Translations under genes and position numbers: made by a program | Source of the DNA: Chryseomonas sp014190935 | Lineage (GTDB): Bacteria; Pseudomonadota; Gammaproteobacteria; Pseudomonadales; Pseudomonadaceae | Length of the DNA: 64,000 bases | Direction: 5' to 3' | NCBI RefSeq assembly: GCF_014190935.1 | Contig: NZ_JACHVV010000003.1 | Location: 372,001 to 436,000 of the forward strand | Notes under the pieces: generated by a model | Seen by the model: the letters and a program-made list of their open reading frames with translations, nothing else | Told to the model about the DNA's origin: nothing | Database searches by the model: none | Shown here: positions 31,726 to 40,612 of the stretch, piece by piece | Layout: the number at the start of each line of letters is the position of its first letter | Numbering within the stretch: position 1 is the stretch's first letter

Positions 31726-33237
31726 TCAGGGTTGAGGGTAGCGCGCGCGACGCTCCAGGTCGTCGAGGTCGATGTGATTGCGCATGTATTGCTGGCTGGC
31801 ATCGACGAAAGGCTGGTGATCCCAGCTGGTCCGCTCGCCCTGCTCCAGGGCCGCCGCGACGAAGCGCCGCCGCCGCTGGCTGGCCAGCACCTCGGCGTGC
31901 AGGCGCGGCAGGTCCCAGCGCTGGCGGACCTCGGCCTGGAAGCTGGCGAGCAGCTCGGCATAGTCGGCGCTGGCGGCCAGATTCTCGCGCTCCAGCGGAT
32001 CGTTCTGCAGATCGAACAGCAGCGGCGGATCCAGTTCGCAGTGGATGTACTTGTAGGCGCCGCGACGGATCATCAGCAGCGGGCTGACGGTGCCCTCGGC
32101 CAGGTATTCGCCGATCACCTCGTCGTGCCCTGCCCGGCCTTCCAGGTGCGGCAGCAGCGAGCGGCCATCCAGTGGCAGTTCATCCGGCAGCTGGCCGCCG
32201 GCCAGCTCGACGAAGGTCGGCAGCAGGTCCAGGGTCGACACCGAGGCCTGCACCCGCGCCGGGGCGAAGCGACCGGGCGCATGGATTAGCAGCGGTACCC
32301 GCGCGGCCATCTCGAACCAGTGCATCTTGTACCAGAGCCCGCGCTCGCCGAGCATGTCGCCGTGGTCGCCGGAAAAGACGATCACCGTATCGTCGGCCAG
32401 ACCGCACTCTTCCAGGGTCTTGAGCAGATGGCCGACCTGGGCGTCGACATAGCTGCAGGCACCGTAGTAGGCCTGGCGGGCGTCGCGGATCTTGGCGGCG
32501 GGCAGGGGCTTGTCCCAGAGGTCGATCACCTTGAGCAGGCGCTGGCTGTGGGGGTCCTGCTCGGCCTGGGGGATGGTGCCTTCCGGCAGCGGGATGTCGA
32601 CCTCGTTGTACAGGTCCCAGAACTCGCGGGGAATGGTGTAGGGATCGTGCGGGTGGGTCAGGGATACGGTCAGGCAGAACGGCTTATCGTCCCCACGACG
32701 CACGTGATCGTAGAGGTACTGGCGCGCCTTGAAGACCACCTCTTCGTCGAAATCCAGCTGGTTGGTGCGCACGCAGGGCCCGGCCTGCAGCACCGAGGAC
32801 ATGTTGTGGTACCAGCTCGGACGCGCGTCCCCTGCGTCCCAGTTCACCGCCCAGCCGTAGTCGGCGGGATAGATGTCGCTGGTCAGGCGCTCTTCGTAGC
32901 CGTGCAACTGGTCCGGTCCGCAGAAGTGCATCTTGCCCGACAGCGCCGTGCGATAGCCGAGGCGGCGCAGATGGTGGGCATAGGTGGGAATGTCGGCGGC
33001 GAAATCGGCGGCGTTGTCGTAGGCGCCGATCTTCGACGGCAGCTGGCCGCTCACCAGGGTGAAGCGCGAGGGTGCGCACAGCGGACTGTTGCAATAGGCG
33101 GAGTCGAACACCACGGCGCGCTCGGCCAGGCGCTGCAGATGCGGCAGCTTGATCGGCGACGCGGCGTCGTACAGCGGCAGGATGGGCGCCGCCATCTGGT
33201 CGGCCATGAGAAAGAGGATGTTCATCGGCTTGGACAA
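31726..33237 (-). CDS. betC: Choline-sulfatase
   Basis: A 503-residue type I sulfatase that hydrolyses choline-O-sulfate to choline and sulfate in the cytoplasm. The formylglycine-generating motif CAPSR is at Cys54-Arg58 and the N-terminal metal site reads LFLMADQM; a second metal region is FSGDHGDMLGERGLW. No signal peptide. The start is a TTG at 33237 with GGAGG five bases upstream; an ATG four codons later is too far from it. It precedes the choline-binding protein gene and diverges from a LysR regulator, the arrangement seen in other pseudomonads. Confidence 0.95.
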   Translation of the reverse strand: MSKPMNILFLMADQMAAPILPLYDAASPIKLPHLQRLAERAVVFDSAYCNSPLCAPSRFTLVSGQLPSKIGAYDNAADFAADIPTYAHHLRRLGYRTALSGKMHFCGPDQLHGYEERLTSDIYPADYGWAVNWDAGDARPSWYHNMSSVLQAGPCVRTNQLDFDEEVVFKARQYLYDHVRRGDDKPFCLTVSLTHPHDPYTIPREFWDLYNEVDIPLPEGTIPQAEQDPHSQRLLKVIDLWDKPLPAAKIRDARQAYYGACSYVDAQVGHLLKTLEECGLADDTVIVFSGDHGDMLGERGLWYKMHWFEMAARVPLLIHAPGRFAPARVQASVSTLDLLPTFVELAGGQLPDELPLDGRSLLPHLEGRAGHDEVIGEYLAEGTVSPLLMIRRGAYKYIHCELDPPLLFDLQNDPLERENLAASADYAELLASFQAEVRQRWDLPRLHAEVLASQRRRRFVAAALEQGERTSWDHQPFVDASQQYMRNHIDLDDLERRARYPQP

Positions 33238-33342
33238 GAGCGCCTCCGCTAGGATCAGGGTTGCTTATGGGTGCTCCATCATCCGATGCTGAAAAATCTG
33301 CGTGAAGGCCATCCGGGATGATGTTTCGGATAAGCTGGGCTT

Positions 33343-34329
33343 ATGTCTGATCGCCATGGAAACGCCCTCTTGGACACCGCCCTCCCTGCCGACCGCCCTG
33401 CCCTGGCGCTGGACAGCCTGCGCACCTTCGAAGTGGTGGCGCGCCGCCTGAGCTTTACCGCGGCAGCGGGCGAAATGGGCACCACCCAACCGGCCATCAG
33501 CCAGCAGATCAAGCGCCTGGAAGCCCAGTTGCAGGTGCGGCTGTTCGATCGGGTCCATCGCGGCATCCTGCTTACCGAGGCCGGACGATTGCTGCAGGAA
33601 TACGTCGAGGCCGGTCTCGCCACCCTGGACGAGGGGGTGCGCCTGGTCACCGCCCGGCCCGCCCACGAGGTGCTGCAGGTGGCTACTGATTTCGCCTTTG
33701 CCGCCTATTGGCTCTTGCCGCGCCTGCCGCGCTTCCATGCTCGCCATCCGGAGCTGGACGTCAACCTGGTGACCAGCGATCGGGTGCCGCTGCCCGGTCC
33801 GGAGATCGACATCACCCTGGGCTTCGGCGACGGTCGCTTCAAGCACGGCGAAGCCTGGCCGCTGTTTCGCGAAGAGGTCTTTCCGGTATGCAGTCCGCGC
33901 CTGCTCCAGGGTCGGCAGCCGCCGCTGCCCGCCCTGGAGCTGGGGCGCTGGCCGCTGCTGCATCTCAAGGCGGCGCCCAACAGCCGCTGGTACGACTGGA
34001 AGACGCTGTTGCCGGCGCTGGACCTGGCGCCCCTGCCCGCCGCGCCGTCCGGCGCGGTGCTGAGCTTCGACAACTACACCCTGGTGATCCAGGCGGCCAT
34101 CGCCGGCCAGGGCCTGGCGATCGGCTGGCGCCACCTGGTGGACGATCTGCTGCGGCAGGAACTGCTCTGTCGCCCCTTCGCCGGGCTGGCCACCTCGCGC
34201 TATGGCTATTACGCCATCCTGCCCGAGCGCAAGCGGCGCCAGCGGCTGGTGCAGCGCTTTCTCGACTGGCTGCTGGAAGAGCTGGAGCTGCCGCGCGAGT
34301 CGCTGGCCGGCGCACGGCTGGCGACCTGA
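33343..34329 (+). CDS. LysR-family regulator of choline-sulfate genes
   Basis: A 328-residue LysR-type regulator with the helix-turn-helix LRTFEVVARRLSFTAAAGEMGTTQPAISQQIKRLEAQL (about 26-63) and an effector domain. It is divergent from betC across 105 bp, so control of betC is likely; the family is often called the choline sulfate-utilisation regulator. The N-terminal 22 residues before the HTH are longer than usual and no clear ribosome binding site precedes the ATG, so the start could be downstream. It converges with the VOC gene nine bases away. Confidence 0.86.
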   Translation: MSDRHGNALLDTALPADRPALALDSLRTFEVVARRLSFTAAAGEMGTTQPAISQQIKRLEAQLQVRLFDRVHRGILLTEAGRLLQEYVEAGLATLDEGVRLVTARPAHEVLQVATDFAFAAYWLLPRLPRFHARHPELDVNLVTSDRVPLPGPEIDITLGFGDGRFKHGEAWPLFREEVFPVCSPRLLQGRQPPLPALELGRWPLLHLKAAPNSRWYDWKTLLPALDLAPLPAAPSGAVLSFDNYTLVIQAAIAGQGLAIGWRHLVDDLLRQELLCRPFAGLATSRYGYYAILPERKRRQRLVQRFLDWLLEELELPRESLAGARLAT

Positions 34330-34337
34330 GCGGCGCG

Positions 34338-34727
34338 CTAGCGCTCGTAGACTTCCAGCGGCAGATCGTCCGGGTCGGCGAAAAAGGTGAATCTCTTGCC
34401 GGTCAGCTCGTCAGTGCGGATCGGCTCGGTGACCACGCCGTGGCCCTGCAGGTGGGCGACGGTGGCGTCCAGGTCGGCCACGGCAAAGGCCAGGTGGCGC
34501 AGCCCCTGGGCCTCCGGGCGCGACGGCCTGGGCGGGGCATCGGGAAAGGAGAACAGCTCCAGCTGGGCATGCGCACCCACCGCCAGATCCAGCTTCCAGG
34601 AGCGCCGGGCCTCGCGATAGGTCTCGGCGATCACCGGCAGCCCGAGGATCTCGGTGTAGAAATGCCGGGAGCGTTCGTAGTCGGCGCAGATCAGCGCCAC
34701 GTGGTGCAGACAATCGAAGTGGGTCAT
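34338..34727 (-). CDS. VOC-family (glyoxalase/dioxygenase fold) protein
   Basis: A 129-residue vicinal oxygen chelate protein of the YaeR/SMU1112c group. Putative metal ligands are His8 or His9 (CLHHVALIC), Glu56 (LELFSF), His77 (LRHLAFAV) and Glu126 (PLEVYE). Members resemble glyoxalase I, but substrate is not established. Its ATG overlaps the stop of the lactonase-like gene by one base (TGATG), so the two are translationally coupled. Confidence 0.85.
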   Translation of the reverse strand: MTHFDCLHHVALICADYERSRHFYTEILGLPVIAETYREARRSWKLDLAVGAHAQLELFSFPDAPPRPSRPEAQGLRHLAFAVADLDATVAHLQGHGVVTEPIRTDELTGKRFTFFADPDDLPLEVYER

Positions 34728-35893
34728 CAGGGTACCGCGACGAATTTGAGGTCGGCCGGGGCGCCAACGTCCAGGCTCTGGAGTTCGTCGCCGAGCTTGC
34801 CGCTGTCGGGATCCCGGGCGAAGACCTTGAGCTGGTTGGATTTCTGGTTGGCCACCAGCAGGAAGCGTCCGGACGGATCGATGGCGAATTCCCGTGGCGA
34901 CAGGCCGTTGACCGGATGGCGTTCGACAAAGGTCAGGGTGCCGTCGGGATTCACCGCGAACACCGCCAGCTGGTTGTCGGTGCCGCGGCTGGCGACATAG
35001 AGGAAGCGCCCGTCGCCGGACAGGTGCAGCGCTCCGGCATCCCGCTCGCCGGTGAATTCCTGGGGCGTCAGGCTGTAGCTCTGCAACTGCCGCAGCATGC
35101 CGTCCTGGTGGGCGAAGGCCATCACCTGCCCGGCCAGTTCCAAGGTCAGGTAGGCGTAGCGGCCATCGGCGCTGAACACCAGGTGGCGCGGCCCGCTGCC
35201 TTCCGGTACCGGCACGAAGGGCGTCTCGGCGGCCACCAGCGGCCGCTCCGGCTGCTGTGGCAGATAGCGATAAACGAATACCTTGTCGGCGCCCAGATCC
35301 GGAGCGAAGACGAAGCGGCCGTCCGGGGTGGTCACCGCCGCATGCACATGGCTGGACTGCTGGCGCGGGTGCTGTTCGCTGGGCTGGTGGAATTCGATCT
35401 GCGCCACCGGACTGAGCACGCCGCCGTCCTGGATCGGCAGCACCGCCAGGGAGCCTTCCGGCAGGCTGGAGTAGTTGGCCACGAACAGGAATTTGCCGTC
35501 GGTGCTGAGGCTGGAATAGGTCGGCTCGTCACCCAGGCTCTTGACCTGACTGATCTGCTGCAGGCGGCCATTACCGGGTTCGAAGCGATAGGAGGTGACT
35601 CGCCCGATGCTGTCGCCGCTCGAACCCCGGCCATTCTCGTTGACGGTGAACAGTGTCCGACCATCCCGCGACAGGGTCAGAAATGACGGATTGGACGCCT
35701 TGACGATGCGCAGCGGGCCATCGATCTGGCCATTGCGACTGTTGAAGCGATAGACATACAGCCCCTGGCTGCTGCCCGCGGTGTAGCTGCCGACCAGCAG
35801 GTTGAACAGACCGGGTTCGGCGCGGGCCGGGGCATTGTGCCCGACGAGCAGGGCGAACAGGGCCAGCGGCAGCAGACGGGGCAGAGCTCTCAT
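34727..35893 (-). CDS. Lactonase-family seven-bladed beta-propeller protein, exported
   Basis: A 388-residue protein of the YbhE/6-phosphogluconolactonase-like family. A signal peptide (MRALPRLLPLALFALLVGHNAPARA) is followed by repeated blades such as YVYRFNSRNGQIDGP, RFVFAPDLGADKVFVYRY, GRYAYLTLELAGQVMAF and GRFLYVASRGTDNQLAVF. Cytoplasmic YbhE acts on 6-phosphogluconolactone; the export signal here makes that substrate doubtful, so a role on an extracytoplasmic lactone is only a guess. It is coupled to the VOC gene. Confidence 0.87.
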   Translation of the reverse strand: MRALPRLLPLALFALLVGHNAPARAEPGLFNLLVGSYTAGSSQGLYVYRFNSRNGQIDGPLRIVKASNPSFLTLSRDGRTLFTVNENGRGSSGDSIGRVTSYRFEPGNGRLQQISQVKSLGDEPTYSSLSTDGKFLFVANYSSLPEGSLAVLPIQDGGVLSPVAQIEFHQPSEQHPRQQSSHVHAAVTTPDGRFVFAPDLGADKVFVYRYLPQQPERPLVAAETPFVPVPEGSGPRHLVFSADGRYAYLTLELAGQVMAFAHQDGMLRQLQSYSLTPQEFTGERDAGALHLSGDGRFLYVASRGTDNQLAVFAVNPDGTLTFVERHPVNGLSPREFAIDPSGRFLLVANQKSNQLKVFARDPDSGKLGDELQSLDVGAPADLKFVAVP

Positions 35894-36155
35894 GGGAAAT
35901 CCTTGGCGAGCGATGGGCGTTGAGACCGATGCGAGGCGGCCCTGTTTCCCTACCGTCTGGAGGCGGAAGGCGGCCGCGCGCGGCGGCTATTCTACTGAAA
36001 TCCGGGCTGGCACTGTGCCAGAGGCCTTTCGCCATTTATCGCCTGCGCCGATGCACTGGCGGTCCACGTCGGGCCATCCGGCCCGAGGAGGCCGTGCCAG
36101 AGCCTGCGGTGAATCTGACACCGTCCGAGGGCTGCTGGTAAAAGAATTGGTCAGG

Positions 36156-36599
36156 TTAATCCAGCACGCCCTGCAGGATGGCGTAGACGAGCCCGGTGCC
36201 CACGGCGACCAGCACCATGTCGGTACCCAGGCGCCGCCATTCGTAGCCTGGATAGTCTGGCAACTGGCGGGCGATGCCCGGGGGCAGGGGACGGCCATAC
36301 CCGGGAGGCAAAGGACGCCCGCGCTCCAGACGCAGTCCTGGCGGCAGGTCGCCACCGCGACCGATCTGGCCGCGCAGTGCCTGGATGCGCTCCCGCGCCG
36401 GTCCCAGGTCCGGCGGTCCGGCACCCGGGCGGCCCTGGCCGCGCGATTCAGGACCCGGTCCCTGGCCATGGGGGCCACCCTGATCCTGCCAGCCCGGTCC
36501 GTGCGGACCCTTGGGCCCACCAGGCCCGTGATCCTGAGGCGCGGCCAGGGCCAGGTTGCCGATCAGGCAGAGGGCTGCAGCGGAGAGGAGGGTACGCAT
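36156..36599 (-). CDS. CigR-like Gly/Pro-rich envelope protein
   Basis: A 147-residue protein with a signal peptide (MRTLLSAAALCLIGNLALA), a very Gly/Pro/His/Gln-rich stretch (about 20-70), and a C-terminal part with LPPGYGRPLPPGIARQLPDYPGYEWRRLGTDMVLVAVGTGLVYAIL. The LPPG repeats and the YEWRRLGTDMVLV motif followed by a hydrophobic helix match the RcnB/CigR family; Salmonella CigR is reported as an anti-virulence factor. No such role can be inferred here. It stands alone, with 262 bp to the lactonase gene showing no further gene. Confidence 0.75.
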   Translation of the reverse strand: MRTLLSAAALCLIGNLALAAPQDHGPGGPKGPHGPGWQDQGGPHGQGPGPESRGQGRPGAGPPDLGPARERIQALRGQIGRGGDLPPGLRLERGRPLPPGYGRPLPPGIARQLPDYPGYEWRRLGTDMVLVAVGTGLVYAILQGVLD

Positions 36600-36912
36600 C
36601 GGGGGCTTCCTCGCGAGGGACGATGGCGTCGGTTATCCCCTTGGAGTCTGATCGCGGAAAAAGACTCCCAGGTCATTTGCGGACTTATGGCCTGTGGATA
36701 AATCAGGGATAAAATCGGTATAACTTCGGAAGAAATCTCCCAATCGCGTCAGAGACCGAATAAAAGTCCTTTATTATCAATGAATTAAAAAGATGATCGG
36801 CTGACTATCGAATCCGCTTTTTGTGGATAAAGCCTGAGACCCCCCTGCGCTGATGCCCATTTTCGCCTGCACCCGAGCCCTGTGCGGACTGGATTTCCCC
36901 CAGCCTGGAAAC
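36600..36912. other. AT-rich non-coding region with two perfect DnaA boxes
   Basis: No gene is seen. Two perfect DnaA boxes in minus orientation (TGTGGATAA) lie at 36693-36701 and 36822-36830, on either side of an unusually AT-rich block (about 36710-36795) with TAAAAGTCCTTTATTATCAA and GAATTAAAAAGATGATC. It also serves as the upstream region of the CigR-like gene. Such a layout suits a DnaA-bound site or an AT-rich promoter. Confidence 0.55.
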
Positions 36913-36949
36913 GAAAAAACCGCACCCGAATGACCGGGCGCGGCTTTTC
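36913..36949 (-). terminator. Terminator of prlC-yheV
   Basis: On the minus strand AAAAGCCGCGCCCG and CGGGTGCGGTTTTTT pair imperfectly around a six-base loop and end in six T, 17 bases after the yheV stop. Confidence 0.9.
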
Positions 36950-36965
36950 TGGAGGTCGCCTTTCC

Positions 36966-37238
36966 CTAGTCCGGCTTCTTCAGCTTGGGATTGGGAAAGA
37001 ACTGCACAGCCTGCACCTTGGGATCGGCCTTCTTGGGCTTGAGCGCACTGATGTTGACCCGCGTCGGCAATTCCTTGGGGACCGAATTGCCGCGCTCGTC
37101 CAAGGTGTCGCTGTACCCACAGGAGACGCACTCGCGATGGGGCGTGCCCTCCTGGGTCCACATCTTCAGGGTGTCCTGCGCCTGGCACGCCGGGCAGACC
37201 GCCCCGGCGATGAACCTCTTGCGGATCGGCTCGCTCAC
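36966..37238 (-). CDS. yheV: YheV-family putative zinc-ribbon protein
   Basis: A 90-residue DUF2387 protein with two CXXC knuckles, CPAC (Cys15, Cys18) and CVSC (Cys37, Cys40), that should bind one zinc. The basic C-terminus (PKKADPKVQAVQFFPNPKLKKPD) is typical. Function unknown. Its ATG overlaps the prlC stop by four bases (ATGA), the usual pairing in Pseudomonas, and a strong terminator follows. Confidence 0.92.
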   Translation of the reverse strand: MSEPIRKRFIAGAVCPACQAQDTLKMWTQEGTPHRECVSCGYSDTLDERGNSVPKELPTRVNISALKPKKADPKVQAVQFFPNPKLKKPD

Positions 37239-39283
37239 GCCGCCTCCTCGCTCAGCCCGGAATGGCGGAGCAGGGCGTCGATGCTGGGCTCGCGACCGCG
37301 GAAGTCGACGAACAGCACCATGGGCGCCTGGGAGCCGCCGCGGGCCAGGATGGCTTCACGGAAGGCCCGGCCGGTTTCGGGGTTGAAGACGCCTTCTTCC
37401 TCGAACTTGGCGAAGGCATCGGCGGACAGCACCTCGGCCCACTTGTAGCTGTAGTAACCCGCTGCATAACCACCGGCGAAGATGTGCGCGAAGCTGTTGG
37501 GGAAGCGATTGTAGGCTGGCGGCCGTACCACGGAGATCTCGTCGCGGATGCCTTCCAGTACCTCGCGCACGCTGCGGCCGTCGCCGTGGCTGGCGTGCAG
37601 CTCGAAGTCGAACAGCGAGAATTCCAGCTGGCGCAGCATCATCAGGCCGGACTGGAAGTTCTTGGCCGCCAGCATCTTGTCCAGCAGCTCCTGGGGCAGC
37701 GGCTCGCCGGTCTCGTAGTGACCGGAGATCAGCGCCAGGCCCTCGGGCTCCCAGCACCAGTTCTCCATGAACTGGCTGGGCAGCTCCACCGCATCCCAGG
37801 CCACGCCGTTGATGCCGGAAACGCTGGCATGCTCGACGCGGGTCAGCAGGTGGTGCAGACCGTGGCCGAATTCATGGAAGAGGGTGGTCACCTCGTCATG
37901 GGTGAGCAGCGCCGGCTTGCCGGGGCTGGCCGGGGTGAAGTTGCACACCAGGTAGGCCACTGGATCGATCAGCCGACCTTCGGCATCGCGGCGCTTGTCG
38001 CGGGCACCGTCCATCCAGGCACCGCCGCGCTTGTTGGCGCGGGCATAGAGATCGAAATAGAAGCGGCCGATGGAGGTGCCGTTTTCCTTGATCTCGAACA
38101 GGCGCACGTCCGGGTGCCATTTCTCGAAATCGCGCAACTCGGCGATCTCGATGCCATAGAGCTTCTGCACCGTGGCGAACAGGCCGGAGAGCACCTTGTC
38201 CACCGGGAACCAGGCACGGACCTCTTCCTGGGACAGCGAATAGCGCTGCTGGCGCAGCTTCTCGGCGAAGTAGCCGGTGTCCCAGCTCTGCAGATCCTGC
38301 ACGCCCTGTTCGGCGGCGAAGGCGCGCAGTTCTTCCAGGTCGCGCTGGGCGAAGGGCTTAGAACGCACGGCGAGGTCGCGCAGGAAGCCCAGCACCTGAT
38401 CGCTGCTCTCGGCCATCTTGGTGGCCAGCGACAGCTCGGCGTAGTTGGCGTAGCCCAGCAGGCGGGCCAGCTCCTGGCGCAGGTCGAGCAATTCCTCCAT
38501 CACCGGGCCGTTGTCGAACTGACCGGCGTTGGGGCCCTGCTCGGAGGCGCGGGTGGCGTAGGCGGCATAGACCTCTTCACGCAGGGCGCGATCGTCGGCG
38601 TAGGTCATCACCGCGTAGTAGCTGGGGAATTCCAGGGTCACCAGCCAGCCGTCCAGCTCCTTGGCCTGGGCGGCGGCCTGCAGCTGGGCCTTGGCCGACT
38701 CGGGCAGGCCGGCCAGGGCGGCTTCGTCGGTGAGGTGCTTGGTCCAGGCTTGCGTCGCGTCGAGCAGCTGGTTGGAAAACTTGCTGCCCAGCTCGGACTT
38801 GCGCGCCTGGATGGCGGCATAGCGCTGCTGCTCGGCCGGCGGCAGGTCGATGCCGGACAGGCGGAAATCGCGCAGGGCGTGTTCCAGGGTGGTCTTCTGA
38901 CCGACGTCGAAGCCCTTGGCTTCTTCGCTCTCGGCCAGGCGGCTGTAGGCCTGGAAGAGCTCCTTGTTCTGGCCGATCTCGGTGGAATAGGCCGACAGCT
39001 TGGGCAGGCAGGCCTCGTAGGCGGCGCGCAGCTCGGCGCTGTTGCACACGGCGTTGAGGTGGCCGATAGGGCTCCAGGCCTGGCCCAGCCGATCGTTCAG
39101 CTCGTCCATCGCCAGCACCAGGCCGGCCCAGGTGGGATGTTCCTTCTGCGTCTCCAGCAACTTGGCCAGGGCGGCACGGTTCTCGGCCAGGACGGTGTCG
39201 ATGGCCGGCTCGACGTGCTCGGGCTTGATGGCGGAAAAGGGCGGCAGGTCGTAGGACTGAAGCAGCGGATTGCTGGCGCTCAC
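37235..39283 (-). CDS. prlC: Oligopeptidase A (M3 metallopeptidase)
   Basis: A 682-residue cytoplasmic zinc oligopeptidase that degrades signal peptides and short peptides. The HEXXH motif is HEFGH at His470-His474 in TLFHEFGHGLHHLL, and the distal ligand region (GINGVAWDAVELPSQFMENW) follows. Length matches E. coli PrlC (680). I chose the GTG at 39283 (protein VSASNPLLQSYDLPPF) because GAGGGG lies six bases upstream; the frame has 21 more codons ahead that are not family-like. yheV overlaps its end. Confidence 0.96.
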   Translation of the reverse strand: MSASNPLLQSYDLPPFSAIKPEHVEPAIDTVLAENRAALAKLLETQKEHPTWAGLVLAMDELNDRLGQAWSPIGHLNAVCNSAELRAAYEACLPKLSAYSTEIGQNKELFQAYSRLAESEEAKGFDVGQKTTLEHALRDFRLSGIDLPPAEQQRYAAIQARKSELGSKFSNQLLDATQAWTKHLTDEAALAGLPESAKAQLQAAAQAKELDGWLVTLEFPSYYAVMTYADDRALREEVYAAYATRASEQGPNAGQFDNGPVMEELLDLRQELARLLGYANYAELSLATKMAESSDQVLGFLRDLAVRSKPFAQRDLEELRAFAAEQGVQDLQSWDTGYFAEKLRQQRYSLSQEEVRAWFPVDKVLSGLFATVQKLYGIEIAELRDFEKWHPDVRLFEIKENGTSIGRFYFDLYARANKRGGAWMDGARDKRRDAEGRLIDPVAYLVCNFTPASPGKPALLTHDEVTTLFHEFGHGLHHLLTRVEHASVSGINGVAWDAVELPSQFMENWCWEPEGLALISGHYETGEPLPQELLDKMLAAKNFQSGLMMLRQLEFSLFDFELHASHGDGRSVREVLEGIRDEISVVRPPAYNRFPNSFAHIFAGGYAAGYYSYKWAEVLSADAFAKFEEEGVFNPETGRAFREAILARGGSQAPMVLFVDFRGREPSIDALLRHSGLSEEAA

Positions 39284-39375
39284 GGCGTTCCCCTCGGGGC
39301 GATGGCTTTGACAGTTATATATGGAGCCCATCCTAATAGGTCTCAAGACCCTTCCGACGAGAAAAGGTATCTATC

Positions 39376-39927
39376 GTGACCATAAGGACCTTCCAGGGTA
39401 AGACCCCGCAACTGGGCGAACGCGCCTTCGTCGACGCCACCGCCGTGGTGATCGGCGAGGTCGAGCTCGGCGCAGACAGCTCGATCTGGCCGCTGACGGT
39501 GATCCGCGGCGACATGCACCTCATCCGCATCGGCGCCCGCACCAGCATCCAGGACGGCAGCGTGCTGCACATCACCCACGCCGGCCCCTTCAATCCGGAC
39601 GGCTATCCCTTGCTGATCGGCAACGACGTCACCGTCGGCCACCAGGTGACCCTGCACGGCTGCACGATTGGCGACCGGGTGCTGGTGGGCATGGGCAGCA
39701 TCGTCATGGACGGCGCGGTGGTGGAGGATGACGTGGTGATCGGCGCCGGCAGCCTGGTCCCGCCGGGCAAGCGGCTGGAAGGCGGCCATCTCTACGTCGG
39801 TCGCCCGGTCAAGCAGATCCGCCCGCTGGAAGACAAGGAACGCGCCTTCTTCACCTACAGCGCCGGCAACTACGTGAAGCTCAAGGACCAGCATCTGGCC
39901 GAGGGCTATGGGGAGGAGGGGGCGTAA
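39376..39927 (+). CDS. Gamma-carbonic-anhydrase-like hexapeptide protein (YrdA type)
   Basis: A 183-residue left-handed beta-helix protein with hexapeptide repeats (VVIGEVELGADSSIWPLTVIRGD, IGARTSIQDGSVLHIT, IGNDVTVGHQVTLHGCTIGDRVLVGMGSIV). Zinc ligands are His65, His87 and His92 (LHIT, VGHQVTLHG). YrdA-type members bind metal but often show no measurable carbonic anhydrase activity. It starts with GTG at 39376 and is divergent from prlC, as in P. aeruginosa. Confidence 0.92.
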   Translation: MTIRTFQGKTPQLGERAFVDATAVVIGEVELGADSSIWPLTVIRGDMHLIRIGARTSIQDGSVLHITHAGPFNPDGYPLLIGNDVTVGHQVTLHGCTIGDRVLVGMGSIVMDGAVVEDDVVIGAGSLVPPGKRLEGGHLYVGRPVKQIRPLEDKERAFFTYSAGNYVKLKDQHLAEGYGEEGA

Positions 39928-39962
39928 ACAACGCTCCAGGACACCAAGGCCTGTCATCCGGC

Positions 39963-40047
39963 GCTGTTGGGCTTCGGCGATGGAGCCGCCCAAACCCAAC
40001 CTACGCGGCCTCCGTAGGTTGGGTTGAGCACAGCGAAGCCCAACAGC
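39963..40047. repeat. Nested palindromic element, copy 1
   Basis: Outer arms GCTGTTGGGCTTCG (39963-39976) and CGAAGCCCAACAGC (40034-40047) are perfect inverted repeats; inner arms AACCCAACCTAC (39993-40004) and GTAGGTTGGGTT (40014-40025) nest inside. The same element in the same orientation recurs at 41102-41192, flanking the MerR/membrane pair. The rest of the 325-bp gap (39928-40252) holds another hairpin (next entry) and no gene. Confidence 0.92.
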
Positions 40048-40132
40048 GTCACGGACCTAGCGCCGTAGCGTGGAAAACGGCGCAGCCTTTTCCACAGGAG
40101 ACTTCGTGGCGCGGGGGCTCGCCCTCACCCCA

Positions 40133-40155
40133 ACCCTCTCCCAAGGGGAGAGGGT
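40133..40155. repeat. CCCTCTCCC/GGGAGAGGG hairpin repeat
   Basis: ACCCTCTCCC and GGGAGAGGGT pair perfectly around AAG, preceded by CCCTCACCCCA. From general knowledge this module is scattered through many proteobacterial genomes; here it sits in the gap before the merR-type gene's 3' end and could also stop transcription. Confidence 0.6.
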
Positions 40156-40252
40156 GCTATCAGAGCGGGCGGTCATCTCCCGCATCTCCGGCCCGATCGC
40201 GATCAACTGTTATAACCCAGCCCCTAGAAACAGTCGCGTCGGCCGCGATCTG

Positions 40253-40603
40253 CTACCCCCGCAGCGGACAGGCTTCCCCCAGCCTTGCCTGGAGCACCCC
40301 ACGCAACGCCTGCAATTCATCGATGCGCGCCTCGATGACCCTGAGCTTGTCGCGCAGCAGTTCTTGCAGATAGGCATCCGGATCGACGGCGCGCTCGACG
40401 TCCGCGAGGTTGGCAGCGATTTCCTGCAGGCTGAAACCCAACCGCTGGGCGGTGCGGATATAGCCCAGCCATTCCACGGCTTCGGGTGGATAGTCGCGAT
40501 AGCCATTGGGCCGCCGCCGCGCCTGGAGCAGTCCCTGGCGCTCGTAGAATCTCAGGGTGTCGCGACTCAGGCCGGTGGCCTGGGCGAGGGTGCCGATCCG
40601 CAT
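40253..40603 (-). CDS. MerR-family transcriptional regulator
   Basis: A 116-residue regulator with the MerR winged helix MRIGTLAQATGLSRDTLRFYERQGLLQARRRPNGYRDYPPEAV (1-43) and a long dimerisation helix (about 78-108). The effector end is short, GEACPLRG, with a single cysteine (Cys112), so it is unlike the two-cysteine copper or zinc sensors. The effector is unknown. It diverges from a small membrane protein, and a 9-bp perfect inverted repeat between them is a typical MerR operator. The pair is bracketed by two direct copies of a palindromic repeat. Confidence 0.9.
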   Translation of the reverse strand: MRIGTLAQATGLSRDTLRFYERQGLLQARRRPNGYRDYPPEAVEWLGYIRTAQRLGFSLQEIAANLADVERAVDPDAYLQELLRDKLRVIEARIDELQALRGVLQARLGEACPLRG

Positions 40604-40612
40604 CCGTTCTCC

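Noticed and set aside
35802..36701. 299-codon plus-strand frame over the CigR-like gene
   Set aside because: Runs antisense to a gene with a clear signal peptide and family motifs; composition is Arg/Ala/Gly-rich.
37262..39379. 705-codon open frame antisense to prlC
   Set aside because: Shadow of prlC, Gln/Leu/Gly-rich with no domain; the HEXXH peptidase frame on the other strand is real.
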